This document shows, one piece after another, positions 45,181 to 58,500 of a DNA stretch of 64,000 bases. Location: positions 13,877,222-13,941,221 of the forward strand of contig OZ037766.1 of assembly GCA_964035545.1 (NCBI GenBank), given 5' to 3'. Below the pieces are notes generated by a model, which was given only the letters and a program-made list of their open reading frames with translations, was not told the DNA's origin and did no database searches. Source of the DNA: Bugula neritina (Eukaryota; Bryozoa; Gymnolaemata; Cheilostomatida; Bugulidae). Within the stretch, counting starts at the first letter, position 1. Each line of letters opens with the position of its first letter. Position numbers and translations under genes: made by a program.

Positions 45181-46570
45181 ACACTGACAATGATGAGTGA
45201 TTACTATCTAGTCTCAGCCTGAGTCAAACCAATAACTGTAAGTAATAGTAGCATTAGTACTACTAGTAGTAGAGCAGTAGTACTAGTACTAGTAGTGGTG
45301 ATGGTATAACTATAAGTACTACATTTACTATTACTACAAGTATAACTTACTACAGCAGTTGTATTACTATTAGTATCACATTTAATTTTACTATAGAGCT
45401 ACTAGTAGTACAGGAACTACATCTAATAGTAATACTAATAGTACTGCAAATGTAATAGTAGTACAGATTACAGCATCGGCAGTACTAGTAGTGTTACCGT
45501 ACCGCCTAGTCCGACGGCTACTCATAGTCATGCCGAGTCTGATACTCACACTGATAGATCGTAGTCTTGGAGTTAGTCTACTCACACTCACCGTCTAGTA
45601 CTACAAGTAGTACTACTATTACTAATAACACTAAATCTAATACTATAAGTAATTGATTAGCCTTTTACTTTTAGTAATAGCACTACTAGTCTACTACTAC
45701 TAATAGTACTACTAGTACTACTAATAGTAATACTAAAAGTAAATCTAATAATAATAGTAATAGTAATACTAGTAGTACTAATAATACTACTACGTTTACA
45801 GTACTACTAGTACTAGGCCTAGTTTAGACTTTAGTAGTTATAGTACTAGACCTAGTAGTAGCTGTAGCACTACTATTAGTGTTACTGTTAAACTTAGAGT
45901 GTTACTGCTAGTACTACTAGTACTAATACTACTACAAGTAGTACGTACTAGTTGTAGTAGTAGTGCTAGTAGTACAGTGTCAGTAGTAGTAGTACTAGTA
46001 GTTAGACTTACAACCTGTTACTGTTGCCCAGTTGGTGTTATTACTATTAGTTATACTTATACTTATAGTTAATGTTATACTCAAGTTATAGGTAATTTTA
46101 TTACTTATATTTTATTATTTATAATTATAGTAATAGTTTAATTTAATGTTATACTAATACTTAATCTTATAGTTAGATTTACACTTAGAAGTTAGTCATT
46201 AATATTATAATATATTATTTTATTCATTATTAACATTAAAAACAATATTGATAATTATATTTTATTTATTTATAATTTATAATATTAAATTTAATATTGC
46301 TATTACTATTAGTATTACTATTACTATTAGTATTACTATTACTCAATTAGTGATATTACTGAAATACTATCAGTATGAGTATTAGATTTAGTATACTCTA
46401 TTAGTATTACTATTACTATTAGTATTAGGCATTAGCATTGCCATTAGCATTAGCATTAGTATTAGTCTAACACTAACAGTAAGTGTAACACTAACAGTAA
46501 CACTAACACTAACAGTAAGACTAAGTGAGTAACACTAACACTAACAGTAACAGTGATCAGATTAGTACAA
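45181..46570. repeat. ACT/AGT low-complexity block changing into ATTAGT and CTAACA hexamers
   Basis: Between about 45240 and 46010 the sequence is largely ACT and AGT triplets joined as ACTAGT or AGTACT. From about 46300 to 46470 it becomes ATTACT/ATTAGT and GCATTAG hexamers. From about 46467 to 46556 it becomes (CTAACA)n-like. The TTAG-to-CTAA switch near 46467 makes a local inverted arrangement. It is not the TTAGGG telomere repeat. Confidence 0.85.
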
Positions 46571-47470
46571 CTTTAGGCTAATAATGTAATGAATTGAATG
46601 TGCATTGATATGGTAACTAACCAAACTATTTTTCAGAAAATAAAACAATTATTATTTACACATACAGCAACTGTGAGCACAAGTCATATTCAATATAATA
46701 TAATTATACATAATATAATGATAAATCACAATAACTTTAATTATCGTAATGATAAGCCAACCGTATTCCGATGACCGTTCGAAAATTGTCGATGACCTTT
46801 TTGAAAAGACACACAACTCCTGATTGTTAAGCAATACATTGTTGATAAAACCAAGTAATTTTCAGGCATTGCATCACAAAAAGTTGCTTCAATGACATTT
46901 CATTACATAACATTTAATTTTTTAGTCTTGCTGTAAAATGAGAAATTTGGCAACAAATATGATCTCAATGCAGCCAAAATTAGTTTTGAAAAGATAACTC
47001 TTCAACTCGCACATAAAAAATTTACTTTGTGCGCTTTTACCATAGTAACTTTATGCTGCCTTGTCACATATCGTTTCTTAATCGTAATATATATGTACAA
47101 AACATTTGCAATTGTCCGCAAACAAAGCTTTTATGAAATAACGTGGTATAGTAATTTTATAGCAGACATCGTACCAAGTGTTAACCTGAAAGCAAGTCTT
47201 CACATTCACACTATCTCTCGATTTGACGTTTTGCTGTTCTACACGAGTTGAAGAAAAACTATAAGCTTAATTCAATATTTAACAGATAAGCATAAGGACA
47301 TGCTATATGCAGTGTTCTAACTTTTATATAATATGTTAACCTAAAAAAAATTGCAAAAGATTTAAAGTTGAAGGAAAAAGAAGTTTAAATTAAAATTACA
47401 AATTTAAATTCAAATTGAAGTTGAGACTTTAAACGAATAGTCATACTTATACTAATTGTTCAATCTTTTA
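46571..47470. other. Intergenic spacer, nothing recognised
   Basis: AT-rich sequence between two low-complexity blocks. Open frames of 60-75 codons have no recognisable domain and no supported splice context. Confidence 0.45.
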
Positions 47471-48140
47471 AACTTTCACTTTGTTTAAAAGTGGCACAAA
47501 CATTGCTAAAACTACAAGTAAGGATTTCCTAAATTCGTACTTTAACACTATGACTAACAGTAATAAAAAGTAACATACTAGTATTAGTATTACTTTTAGT
47601 AATAGTAATACTAATAGTATTACTATTAGTATTACTATTATTGTTATTAGTAATAGTTGATCAACTTCAAGTGTTGAACTTGTCGATCCCAGCATAAAAC
47701 TAAAAGTAAAACAAAAATTAATTCGAATAAATAACTTTAATTGTTAGCCTGACTATGAGTATCAGTATGAGTATTATTTTAGCCAAAATTGAATATAAAA
47801 TAAAAATGAGAAAGTGGAATAATTCTTAAAATCTTGCATCTCAACTCACTCATGCTAATTTTGATTTTTATATTAATAATAATATTGAAGTTTTAGTTTT
47901 AATTGTTATGAATATCTTTATAATTTAGATTATCTTGCAACATTAACAAGTACAACGTTTTGCAAAAACATTTATTTATTTAATTTGGTAGTTATACTTC
48001 TACTAATAGCAATACTAATAGTTATAGGTATGGTAATGCTTAATTTAGTAACATAGTTTTAGTCAATATTAATTTAGGGTAATCAATCTAATAACTAAAT
48101 AAATGTAATACTAATAGAATTAGGAGTGAGCATTGAATAG
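47471..48140. repeat. Smaller ATTAGT/ATTACT low-complexity block
   Basis: At 47575-47660 (ATTAGTATTACT)-like hexamers are dense. Weaker forms, including ACTAATAG and ATTAGTTAT words, continue to about 48120. It resembles the block at 45181-46570. Confidence 0.75.
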
Positions 48141-49579
48141 CTTTAATTAATTGCTATTTATATTGTAAATTTACTATGATTATAATTATTAAATTATTAA
48201 TATTATCATAATTATTTTTTTCGGTTTACTCGTTAGAGTTTTTAGTGTGTACTGTGTACCATAAATTATTATTAGGAAGATTGAGCTTACCATTCACATT
48301 GTCTTTCTATTGCTGTTGGCTATTATTATTTTTTATGAGCATAAAACAACTATTCAATTTTATGTTAGTATATATTGTGATTTCAAAGCTCTCTAGCTTT
48401 TTGTTCATGTATAACTATTTTCAAGTGCCTAATTTATGCAAATGTTTATAATTGCAATAATCATATGTATTGCTATGCAACAATTTATTTAATGTACAAA
48501 ATTAATGTAAGTGCTACCTTTTTCATATAATTTGAGGTGCATATATTGGCTTGCATAAAGTGGCACATCTGTCTCCCAAATGCAGCCCAAAAACATCTAA
48601 ATATCAATAGAGCTGTAAATTTTGCACTAGTTAGTATCTACTAAAGTATTTTATACTGAAAAAATCTTCTACACTTACAATAAACTATAAAGTATCTTTC
48701 TACATTGGAGTGCACTGTAAAATTACTGGAGTTATGGTTCCATTTAGTGGGTTAGGTTTCAGTAGCAAAAAGCAAAAACAGTATATTAATACTCATATAG
48801 CTTAAATTACAGCTAGGTTATATTTGGTGTGTATTATATATAATTTAAATGTTAATTTAATGTTAATCAGCATACTTACCTGAATTGATCAACAAAACAT
48901 GCTTAAAATAAAATTAATTACATTTACAAAAACATTCTATTGGTTATAATATTAGCATTATTTGGCCTCTATGTGGTAATCTCAAGACAATTTATTATTT
49001 ATTTTCCACTACTTGCTCATCAGCAGAGTTTATTATCTATATAGTTCTTTCTATGTGGCTGTTGCACTTGACCATGCCTACTTTTGTATTCAAATAATGC
49101 CATGCAGATTTTGACACTTATGTTATAAAACAAGTTCCCAATTTGAATCTGTCATATTCCACATGTTACAGGCTGCTGTTTTTTTATTTACCCTCTCTGT
49201 ATATTGCATATACAACAAGTTATTTTATGTTTGCACATATAACACACAAGTCCCTATATTTATATTTTATGTTCAATTAAATTTCTAGTGTATTTTAAAA
49301 TGAAAGTGCTTTAAATTTCAGCTTAAATTTAAAGGTCAAAGTAAAACATTATTGTAATGTATTGGACGGTAATACTGTCCATCCCTGGCATCTCACTTCG
49401 GTAGACTAAGAAACCTGAGGCGAAATTGCATTTTAGATGCTAAGTTTGGTGTTGAGTTTGTTAACGTACCTCACCATCTTCTGCATACTTTGATCTCTGA
49501 ATGCATGTAATCTTGAAAGTTTTCAATACAACCTCATATTATAACTTGTTTATTTCAGATAAAAGTTCATTGGACAAAG
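48141..49579. other. Upstream region of the mucin-like gene; no gene seen
   Basis: AT-rich spacer ending at the start codon of the plus-strand mucin-like gene, so its promoter and 5' UTR should lie in the last part. I see no clear TATA box at a fixed distance and no exon-like frame. Confidence 0.4.
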
Positions 49580-52500
49580 ATGAAAAAAAATTTCCAGGGT
49601 ATCGAGTTACCCCAACTGTTAAGTTTGTTACTGTGTATGTTGTTCACCAACTGTAAATCTGAATGCCAATTTTGTGTATGCAGAAGGTGAGGCTTTAATA
49701 GCAGTTCCTCAAAATGAATGTTATATAATTAAACCTTTTGACACTATTTATCATTTTAGTTCCATACCTGTAGATATTGTTTGCTGTTTTATTCAGTCGT
49801 TTTCTAGACTAATTCATTTAATTTTTTCTGTGTTTTTTTAGTAAGAGGGTACATGGGGCAATTACATATTTGTGCATATCAAGTTGTAAAAAATTAGTAA
49901 AAAAGATCAAGTTGTATTACTTATATAGAATATATTCGTGTGCTAAGTAAAACTTTAAATAAACAATCTAAAAATAATATTCTACAACCACCATTGGTTA
50001 TGCTATTATAAAACATGTTTTAAAATTAAAAATTGGTTTATGTGTATAGTTTTTAAAAACTGCTACTTGTATGAAAAATTAGTTTAATTACTAACCTGAA
50101 ACAGTTTATATTGTCATAATAATGCTTTAGTTGATAACTTTGATGAAATTTTTAATCTTGATTTGCTTTCTTTGTATTATAGTTACGTATATGTTTCAAA
50201 TAGGTTTTAAAATAAAAGAATTGATTGAATTGCTTTTGTGAGTTCTACTGAAAGAATTAACTACTGCCAGTTTCCACCGTGTTATAACTGCTAAATCTAA
50301 ATTCTAAAAGGTGTCTATCCATTGTGTAAGATTTTCATATTTTAAAGTCTATAATTGTTCGATTGTGCCAAATTAAGAAATTTCGATAATTTAGAACACT
50401 CTAAAGTCTAACCTGACTTGAAACAGCGCGCTATACAAAGCATTTGATATTTATGAATTTCCTTACTCAGTACTATATATGTGAATTTTGTTGTGAGTTA
50501 TTGAGTTATTGTTTTCAAGTTATTGTCTTCTACTTGTTTAGGAGTACTTGCTGGCCAGGAACATTTTGTTGTTAAAAGTTTAAAAAATTTTTTCACTTTA
50601 CAGAAGCTACTTAGATACAAATGACACTGTTGTGACATCACCATCCACAACTACAAACCCAGAATGTTATTTGGGACTAGGCCACAAAGTGCATATTAAT
50701 GCAACTGCCTTGGCTTTCACTGATGATAAACTCAATGTCACAGTGGTGTCCAAGGTACCTGTTTACACAATGAAACTAGGAGCTCATGAGTTTCTCTTAT
50801 CTAAAGGTAATTCTTTTTAGCCTGCACAATGTTGGTAATCCTTAAGATTTTGTTTAGAAAAAGTCACTTGAATAATTTTTTTGTGGTGACTGAGAGAATT
50901 TGTCACAAACTCTGAAGATTTGGCTTTTATAAATTCTAGCTGCTAATTTAAATTATATACCATTCGTTGTCACCTTGTTATCTGGCCATTACAATTTTAC
51001 ATCATCACATCATTGTCATAGTGGGACCTGCAGATATATATAATAACAAGGTATTTGATCAACATTAAATTCCGATGAGTATACTTTATGTGTATGCATT
51101 ACTATTAATCTTGCAGAAGATATGTTCTTTAATCACACTATAGCTTCCATAGAACTATCAAATGGGAAGCAAACTGCTAAGCCTCAACAGAATGGTTACA
51201 ATCTCTTATGGAATAAAAGTCATCTAACTTTTGAAAGACTAATAGATGATTCCAAAGGTAGTCATTCATGAATGTGTTTTGAAATACCATGTGGTGTTTC
51301 ACGAGTTCACGAGCTTATACTACTGGAGTTACTTGAGCACTCTGACTTAAACTTACACATGTTTTAAATATTAGTTGCTTTTATTGCGAAGGTGTGGGCC
51401 ATGGTACTTTATTCTGTGCTGATGAGGGGCAACTTCTGAAACAGCTGCTATTCACAGATTGATATATTATTCATTCAACTGTCATTAAAAGAAAAAGATT
51501 CTATTGTATAGCAACTAATGTGATGTTGTGTAAATTTAGGTGTTGCTCCAACATGTGAGGGAATCATAGAGGTCCACATAAAAACTACGTCAAATTTCAA
51601 TAAAAGTAAGAATTTTCACATAAAAGATGAAGAGACTGAAGCTAGTATTGTAAATTCAACGTACACAAACAGTCAATACTCTAATACAACAGGTAGTTTA
51701 ATAGTAGCAGGCATTAAATCAATGTTTAAATACCCATTTTTATGCAAAATCAATCTAGAAGCTATTAAAGCTTTTCATCTCAATGAAAAGTAAATGTGAA
51801 ATGTTTCCTATTTGACACAAAACCTTTAATATGTGCCTGTTTGAAATTGGTTGACTATCATAATATTTTTGTTGTGTGGTCTCGAGTTCTACAGCATATT
51901 TGTTTGATTATGTGACTTGAACATGTGCGACTTGAACATGTGCGACTTGAACATGTGTGAATTGAATATGTGACTTGAACATGTGAAACTTGAATATGTG
52001 ACTTGAACATGTGCGACTTGAACATGTGCGACTTGAACATGTGTGACTTGACCATGTGTGAATTGAATATGTGACTTGAACATGTGCGACTTGAATATGT
52101 GACTTGAACATGTGCGACTTGAACATGTGTCATGGATGACTGCTTATGTTTAAATTATTCTAATTCAACATATAACCTATATATTTAAAAAGTATTTTGT
52201 TTTAATACTGCACTGGGTTACTTTGCAGCAACTACAAAAAATTACATCAGTACATTATTATTAACGAAAGGAAGTAATGGCATTAAAGTAACATACATAA
52301 AGCTGAACTGCTCAGAAGACCGTGCCTTGGGTAAAAGAGAAGTGAATATAAATAATATAAAGGTATTATATGATAATAATATACATTTGTTATTCCTTCA
52401 TTGTAATAACAAATAAGTTAATTGGTTCACTAAACGTAAAATATAGTTGTGGAACTTGTACGTAAAGGTTTAAAAAAAGATATATAATTGTTTCATTTAG

Positions 52501-55500
52501 TTTAAAAGTATTTGGAACAAATAATGTTGAATGCAAAACTGTGTGGTTTTGATAGCTCTAAAACTACACTAAAGTATTTAGTACACTTATAAATATCATG
52601 TTTCACTGCCTTCAATTTCAAACAACTTCTACATCATCTACATCATCTACATATGTATGTTAAATGTAAGGAGCTAATATAAAATGAATCGTTATTACTA
52701 TTTCCAAGTGTACAATCTTTAATATTACTGCAGCAGAGTTGTCCACTAGCTTAGTCTGTGATACCCACTTAACATATTGCAGCATATGCCAACTAGAAAG
52801 ATACTCATTACAGAATCTCATACTAAGGTGGAACTTGATGAGTTTACAGAAGATGATTTCCTTGCTGGAACTCCTCACTACAATGGTAAGGGTTTGCAGC
52901 TTATTTCTCTAATACAGTGATATAATCAAGGATATAATATTGCATAAGTAACTAAAACATTCAATACAGCAATAAAAATTATAGTCGAAAATTTTGAACA
53001 TTCTAATTAAATTAAAATAGCTATTGAACTACAATTAGTCTCTTTTACCCGAACAAGATAGGTGAGGATTGAACTACAATTAGTCATAAGTGTTTTTACA
53101 GTTTAAACTGTGTAGGATACTAAAATTTTCGTATTTTAACAATACACTAAATATTTAGAGTGCTGATCAAGAGGTAGTTGTGAAGTAACTGATTCTTAAT
53201 AATATATAATTAAAACATAAAACAAAATTAGTATTGTTTGGAGTTGTCCTCTATAAGTTAGAGCTGGTGTATCATAACTCATACAGGTGTAAACTGATAG
53301 TTTAAAATCTTAGCTAAGTAAAAATATAATTTTTATAAATCTGCCTGGTCAAAATTCCTGTTAAGCTAAGTTGTAACTTATGCCTGTACAGAAATTGTTA
53401 ACTGGGCATAATTTATTGAAAGAGCCTCAATGTTTTAGGAGTAGACGAGCTACAAATTGAAAACTACCAGTACCATGTCTATGGCACTGCCACCATCCAC
53501 AATGCAAGTTATGTTTATCTTCCTAACAGAAACAACTCCTATGAAGTGTATATCAGTAAGTTACTATATGCCTTGTAGTATTGTGGTATATTTGTAGTTT
53601 AACCTATCCATATGTATTTTTCTTCTCTGATTATTTATGCAACTCATTCCTTTCTTATTTTTAGAGAATGCCAACATGATAAGATCAACTAGTGATCAGC
53701 TTTTTTTTCTTTTACCATCACAAATTGTCAGGTTCACTATCGCAGCACCTGGAGTGCTTTTCTATTTCACCCAAACTAATGAAATGCTTCTAAAAGGAGA
53801 CCGACAAGGGACTACAGCAGAGTTCACTCATCAGTTTTTATCTAATTCTTCAAGTGTAGAATATAATACAAACAACACACTGTCAATCGGCTCTTCATTC
53901 TCACGTGTCTGCCCATCTGGATCCACAATATACTTACATCACAGGCTTAAAGGCATTATTAAAATCATACATAGTAACCATGGTGTATGCGCTATTATCT
54001 ACGACTTTTTATATCCGATGCTTTTGGAAGGAAATAGACTAAGTATGAACCACACAAAGGATGTGAAAGGACAGTATACCTTTAAAGAAAACCCTATATT
54101 CTTTTATGATCACATAACTTTTTTTAGCAAATTTCCAACAGGTGGTCACAATGGTGCATCTATGATACACCCAGGGGGAGTTTTACATATTGAACCATAT
54201 GCATTGACATTCACAAACATCTCCTCAGGTAAAACTCTAGAGTGGCCACACAGAGATTTGAAAGGAGTTTTTGTTGCTACTCGGAGTTATGCAATGGTGG
54301 AGAATCAAATCATCAGCTACCAGAACATAACTTCCCTGATATATTCCTCCAACACGAGTGTGCTCACACTGAATACTGCAACGGAAACATTTGCACAAAT
54401 TATGGCTCCTTTCACATCTGCTTGGACCCACTCTCATCATCTTGAAATTTTGGGCAGCACATCGAATTTGTGTATGATGACTTTGTTTCTACAACTAGAT
54501 TATGTAATAATAGCAGAGATGAGTGAGTATGGTATTCTGTTTAGCACGGAGCATGAAACGGTGCTGTCCAATAACAATATCTTCGTTCAAGACTCAGTTT
54601 CAGCTTTTCAAACACTGATTATACAAAAAGAAGTTATGAGTTTAGGTATGCTGAAAATATTCTACCAAAGCTTGCAATTCAGTCTCAATGGAAATCAATT
54701 AACATTGACTTTATCCGATGGTACTTCTATTCTCCTGGATATTGAAAACAAAAGGCTTTATATTTTTGAGGGCAATATCTATTATATGGGTAAGTCTTGA
54801 AATGCCTGTTTGTAGAAATTTTTGTTGGGTCATTTCGAAATTTATCCAACTTTGTTTAATTACCTTCAGAAATGTTTGGTTCTAATGATGTATTTGCATG
54901 CCATTAATATCTACATAGGAAAATCTGTACAAGGAAAATCTGAAAATACAATTTCCCCAACTGTTTGAATTTCCTGCAAGCTCTAAAACCTTTGTTATTC
55001 TTCCCTACATTGGCTAAACTTTTGTATGTATATAATATTATATTAGAATTTGTTTGCAGAAGTGAAATCTGATGGAAGTTACTTGCGTGTGGCTGTTGAA
55101 GCTGGTGTGTTATCTGATCGAAACTCATCTCTTGTCTTTGATGAGACTCTTTTTATTGGAAGCATAGCACTTCTTTCAGCTAAAGGTATACTGTTGTTAG
55201 TAATACAGCAAGATATAAACCAGTCAGATGTTTTGGGAATATAGAAAGCATTTAGCTTTTCTGCAAGTAGTGATAATCTAAATTATTTTTAAAAAGCTCA
55301 CAGCTGGCCGGTAGTTTATAGTCGCTCTCTTTGTGAGAACTCCTGACGGAAAATATTTTTTGAAGTGGGTTAAAAACATGTTTTTCTATTGTGGTAAAGA
55401 AGCAAATTTTACTGAATTCTCTTCCTAACCTTACCAATGGCCTTGTGTACGAAGCCAGTACCCTTACCAATAAACCAATGCTTCATGCTAACATTAATGC

Positions 55501-58500
55501 TAGCTATTACACATGCTTTTTTATGTCAGCAAATTTACAAAAAGGTCAAATAATTTCAAATGATATTCTGCGTGAAGGTGTTGGTATAGTTGTTGAAACT
55601 GGACTTTTATCTTTAGAGTGGCACGTATGCCATGAGGATGTTGATTGACAAGTGAAAAATATTGTTGCATATATACTATTGTGATAGTTGGGCTAAGTAG
55701 TTGACTATTTGTTGCGGCATCATGAAGTTGAGTTTAGCATATCTCTTCAACATTTTCTTGTTATTTAATTTTCGATGCGTTTTCTGTATCATTTACTGCT
55801 ATAGATATAGTTCAGAGAGAGCAGTGAGAGTTTTCTATAACCATGCAAGTGTTTGGCAAACTCATTCAACTCTCTCTTTGTCACAAGAAAATAAACCCAT
55901 CTTTATTTTTAACATGGAACGATTTGGTATTTGCTATCAACTAACGGATTGTGCTAGCCCAGTTTTTATGCGAAGTACTTATAAAAATGAATATAATAAT
56001 CCTTATCGTAAGTTTAATATTCTCAGTAAATAAGAAAAGTTACATCAGAGTTGGATTATATTTGTTTATTTTTGCTCAAGTCGAATGCTGTATTGTGTCG
56101 TGGTGTTCCAGGTATACAAGAAGTGATTCTCTCTGATAGTGCCGTGCGGCTGTACCACACGGAAGGATATCTGTATGCAAATCAAAGTGTAGTGGAAGAT
56201 CACAACGACTGGCGGGCAACAATGAGAACCATAGGTGTGCCACATTATAACGGCTCTCATGTCAACTACCTCCTTGAAGATCACCAAATAGAGGCTTCAA
56301 TCCGTGTTGGTGAGTGTTACTACACGTAGACTCTGTTTTGTGTAATTCAACTGCTTCTCACCTTTTCTCGCCATCTCCGTGTTAGTCCTTGCAGGTAACA
56401 AGGTTCTGCATAGCCAACTCAATTAATGGTTTCCATCTAACTCTGTCGCTTGTGTCTTCGTTATTCCATTTCTATGCTTTCATATCTGATACACCCATGT
56501 TTTGGTCTTCCTCTCTTTCTCTTATCTTCAATATCAATACTGCTGTTTCTCTTTGTGTGTTTGATATAATTGTATTGCTAGTATAATAATTATATGCAAT
56601 TAATTGCGCCATCGTGTCATCCTACAATTTATCCTCAACTATTACTTTAAATCATCGTTTAAGTGTGACTAGGTGTATATAAATTACTGTGTATATATTA
56701 ATTTTAGCAGAGTGTGTCAATTTAACTTAAAACATAAGTATGAGCAACATAATTACTAATCTCAGGTGTTTTGTTTCAAGTTGATCAGCTGACATGATGT
56801 AAATTCCACAATTTCTACATCTTTTTAAGTCAATGAAACCCCTGCACAGCTATCAATGAAAGTCAGTAAAAACAGAAGCAATATTGTATTTTGTGAAGAA
56901 GAATGTAACATAACAATGCTGATGGATACAACTCGTCTCACAAACCATAAGTTTTTGTTGAATCGTACGCACTTGGTGTATGGGAAGAGGAATGAGTCTT
57001 TATACCTCCCTGGTAAGAGTACATGCAGTCTACGGATATAATCTCAACATTGTCTGGCTGTGAATAGTGTAGTATAAACTTGTGTAGATATTAATAGCTC
57101 TGCTGTTTTAAGTTATGTTGAATAATTTTATGGTTGAATGTTTTTGAAATCTTTTATCAATCTACTTTACTTATGATGTGTCATTGTGCCTGTCAAATAA
57201 AACAATGTATATACTAGTACATACTCCTATCATCACATTCATATTGTATAACTTTTAGGAGATATCAACATCACTGCCAACTATTTTACCATATCCGAAG
57301 GCGGATCTACATTTAGTCTGTACAACCCTGGAGGAGAAAGCATTTATGTAAACATTACTACTGCTGCTGTGATATTCGTGCTGCATGGTGGCACACATGA
57401 GGTGATACTCTATGGTGAAGTTATTTCTGTTCAAGAACTAGCCGACCATCTCACTATCAATGTCAATGGAAGTAGAGGTACGTGTCACAATCTATTTATT
57501 TGATACGGGGTTGTAGCATTGAAGTTGTCCTCTCATCTATGATTTTTACTTCGCTTTGAAACCTCAGCTAAATTTTACCCAATTTTCTAGTCGTACCAAA
57601 ACTTTAAAATGTTGAATTTTATTCTTTGAGGTTTGCAGCATCTGGTAAAATATGAGCTATAGCTGTTCTATGTTACCACAAACTGTGGTGTCATAACTCC
57701 AACCAGTTCCATCGCAGTAATCACATAGTCCTACAGAAGTACAAGTTTTATTTGTATTGGGAGTTGAGACCAGTAAAATGGCATGACTCTACAAGGGCTT
57801 TAAATGGGAATTCTTAGAGATAGTAGAAAATGGAGTTGAATACGTTATTCACTGTGTGCTAAGATGGTTGACTATAAATTGTAGATGTAGCTGTTTGGTT
57901 TAAGGAGAAAATCAGCAGTGGGTCAGGATGTGTTGCATATGTGACTGAGCTTGGCTATGCCGAGGTGTGCGGAAAAGCTATGAGTAAGTTTAATATATAT
58001 CAGTGATTGTTGTAAGATGATGTGTAGCGTGCAGCTTATTATATGTGTTCATGTAGTTTAAACTGTATAGAGTCATGGAAACATCATGCAATGGAGTAAC
58101 ATTAAAGGCTAGTGAGACAACTAAAGGTATCGTGATAACAATTTCATAAAATGTGAACTACGCCTCTGCTTGAATAAATTATTAATATAAGCCGAATATG
58201 TGATATTTGATTGAGTATAAAAGTATGTAACATAATTTGCTTCTTTTCAAGCCTTGATTGTGGTTAGTTTCTTAAAGCTATTTTCAATATTAAATAAATT
58301 TCAATGCAGATATGTCATCTTAAATAGGTTTCTAAAAAGTAAAATAAAAATAATGAAACGTTTTAATAATTTGATTTAGATATAGAATCAGTTTAATAAG
58401 CTAAGCATGTATTCAAGTCAATTTGCTTGATTTGTGATACACTTTGCTGCACATTTAGGGCAAATTTTATAGCCACTTGAAGGTTATATTATTGAGGAAA

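Noticed and set aside
46440-46560. Interstitial telomere repeat
   Set aside because: The motif is CTAACA/TTAGCA, not TTAGGG, and it grades into other hexamers.
51858-52133. Three minus-strand frames rich in HVQVTYS or MFKSH
   Set aside because: They are translations of the 15-bp minisatellite.
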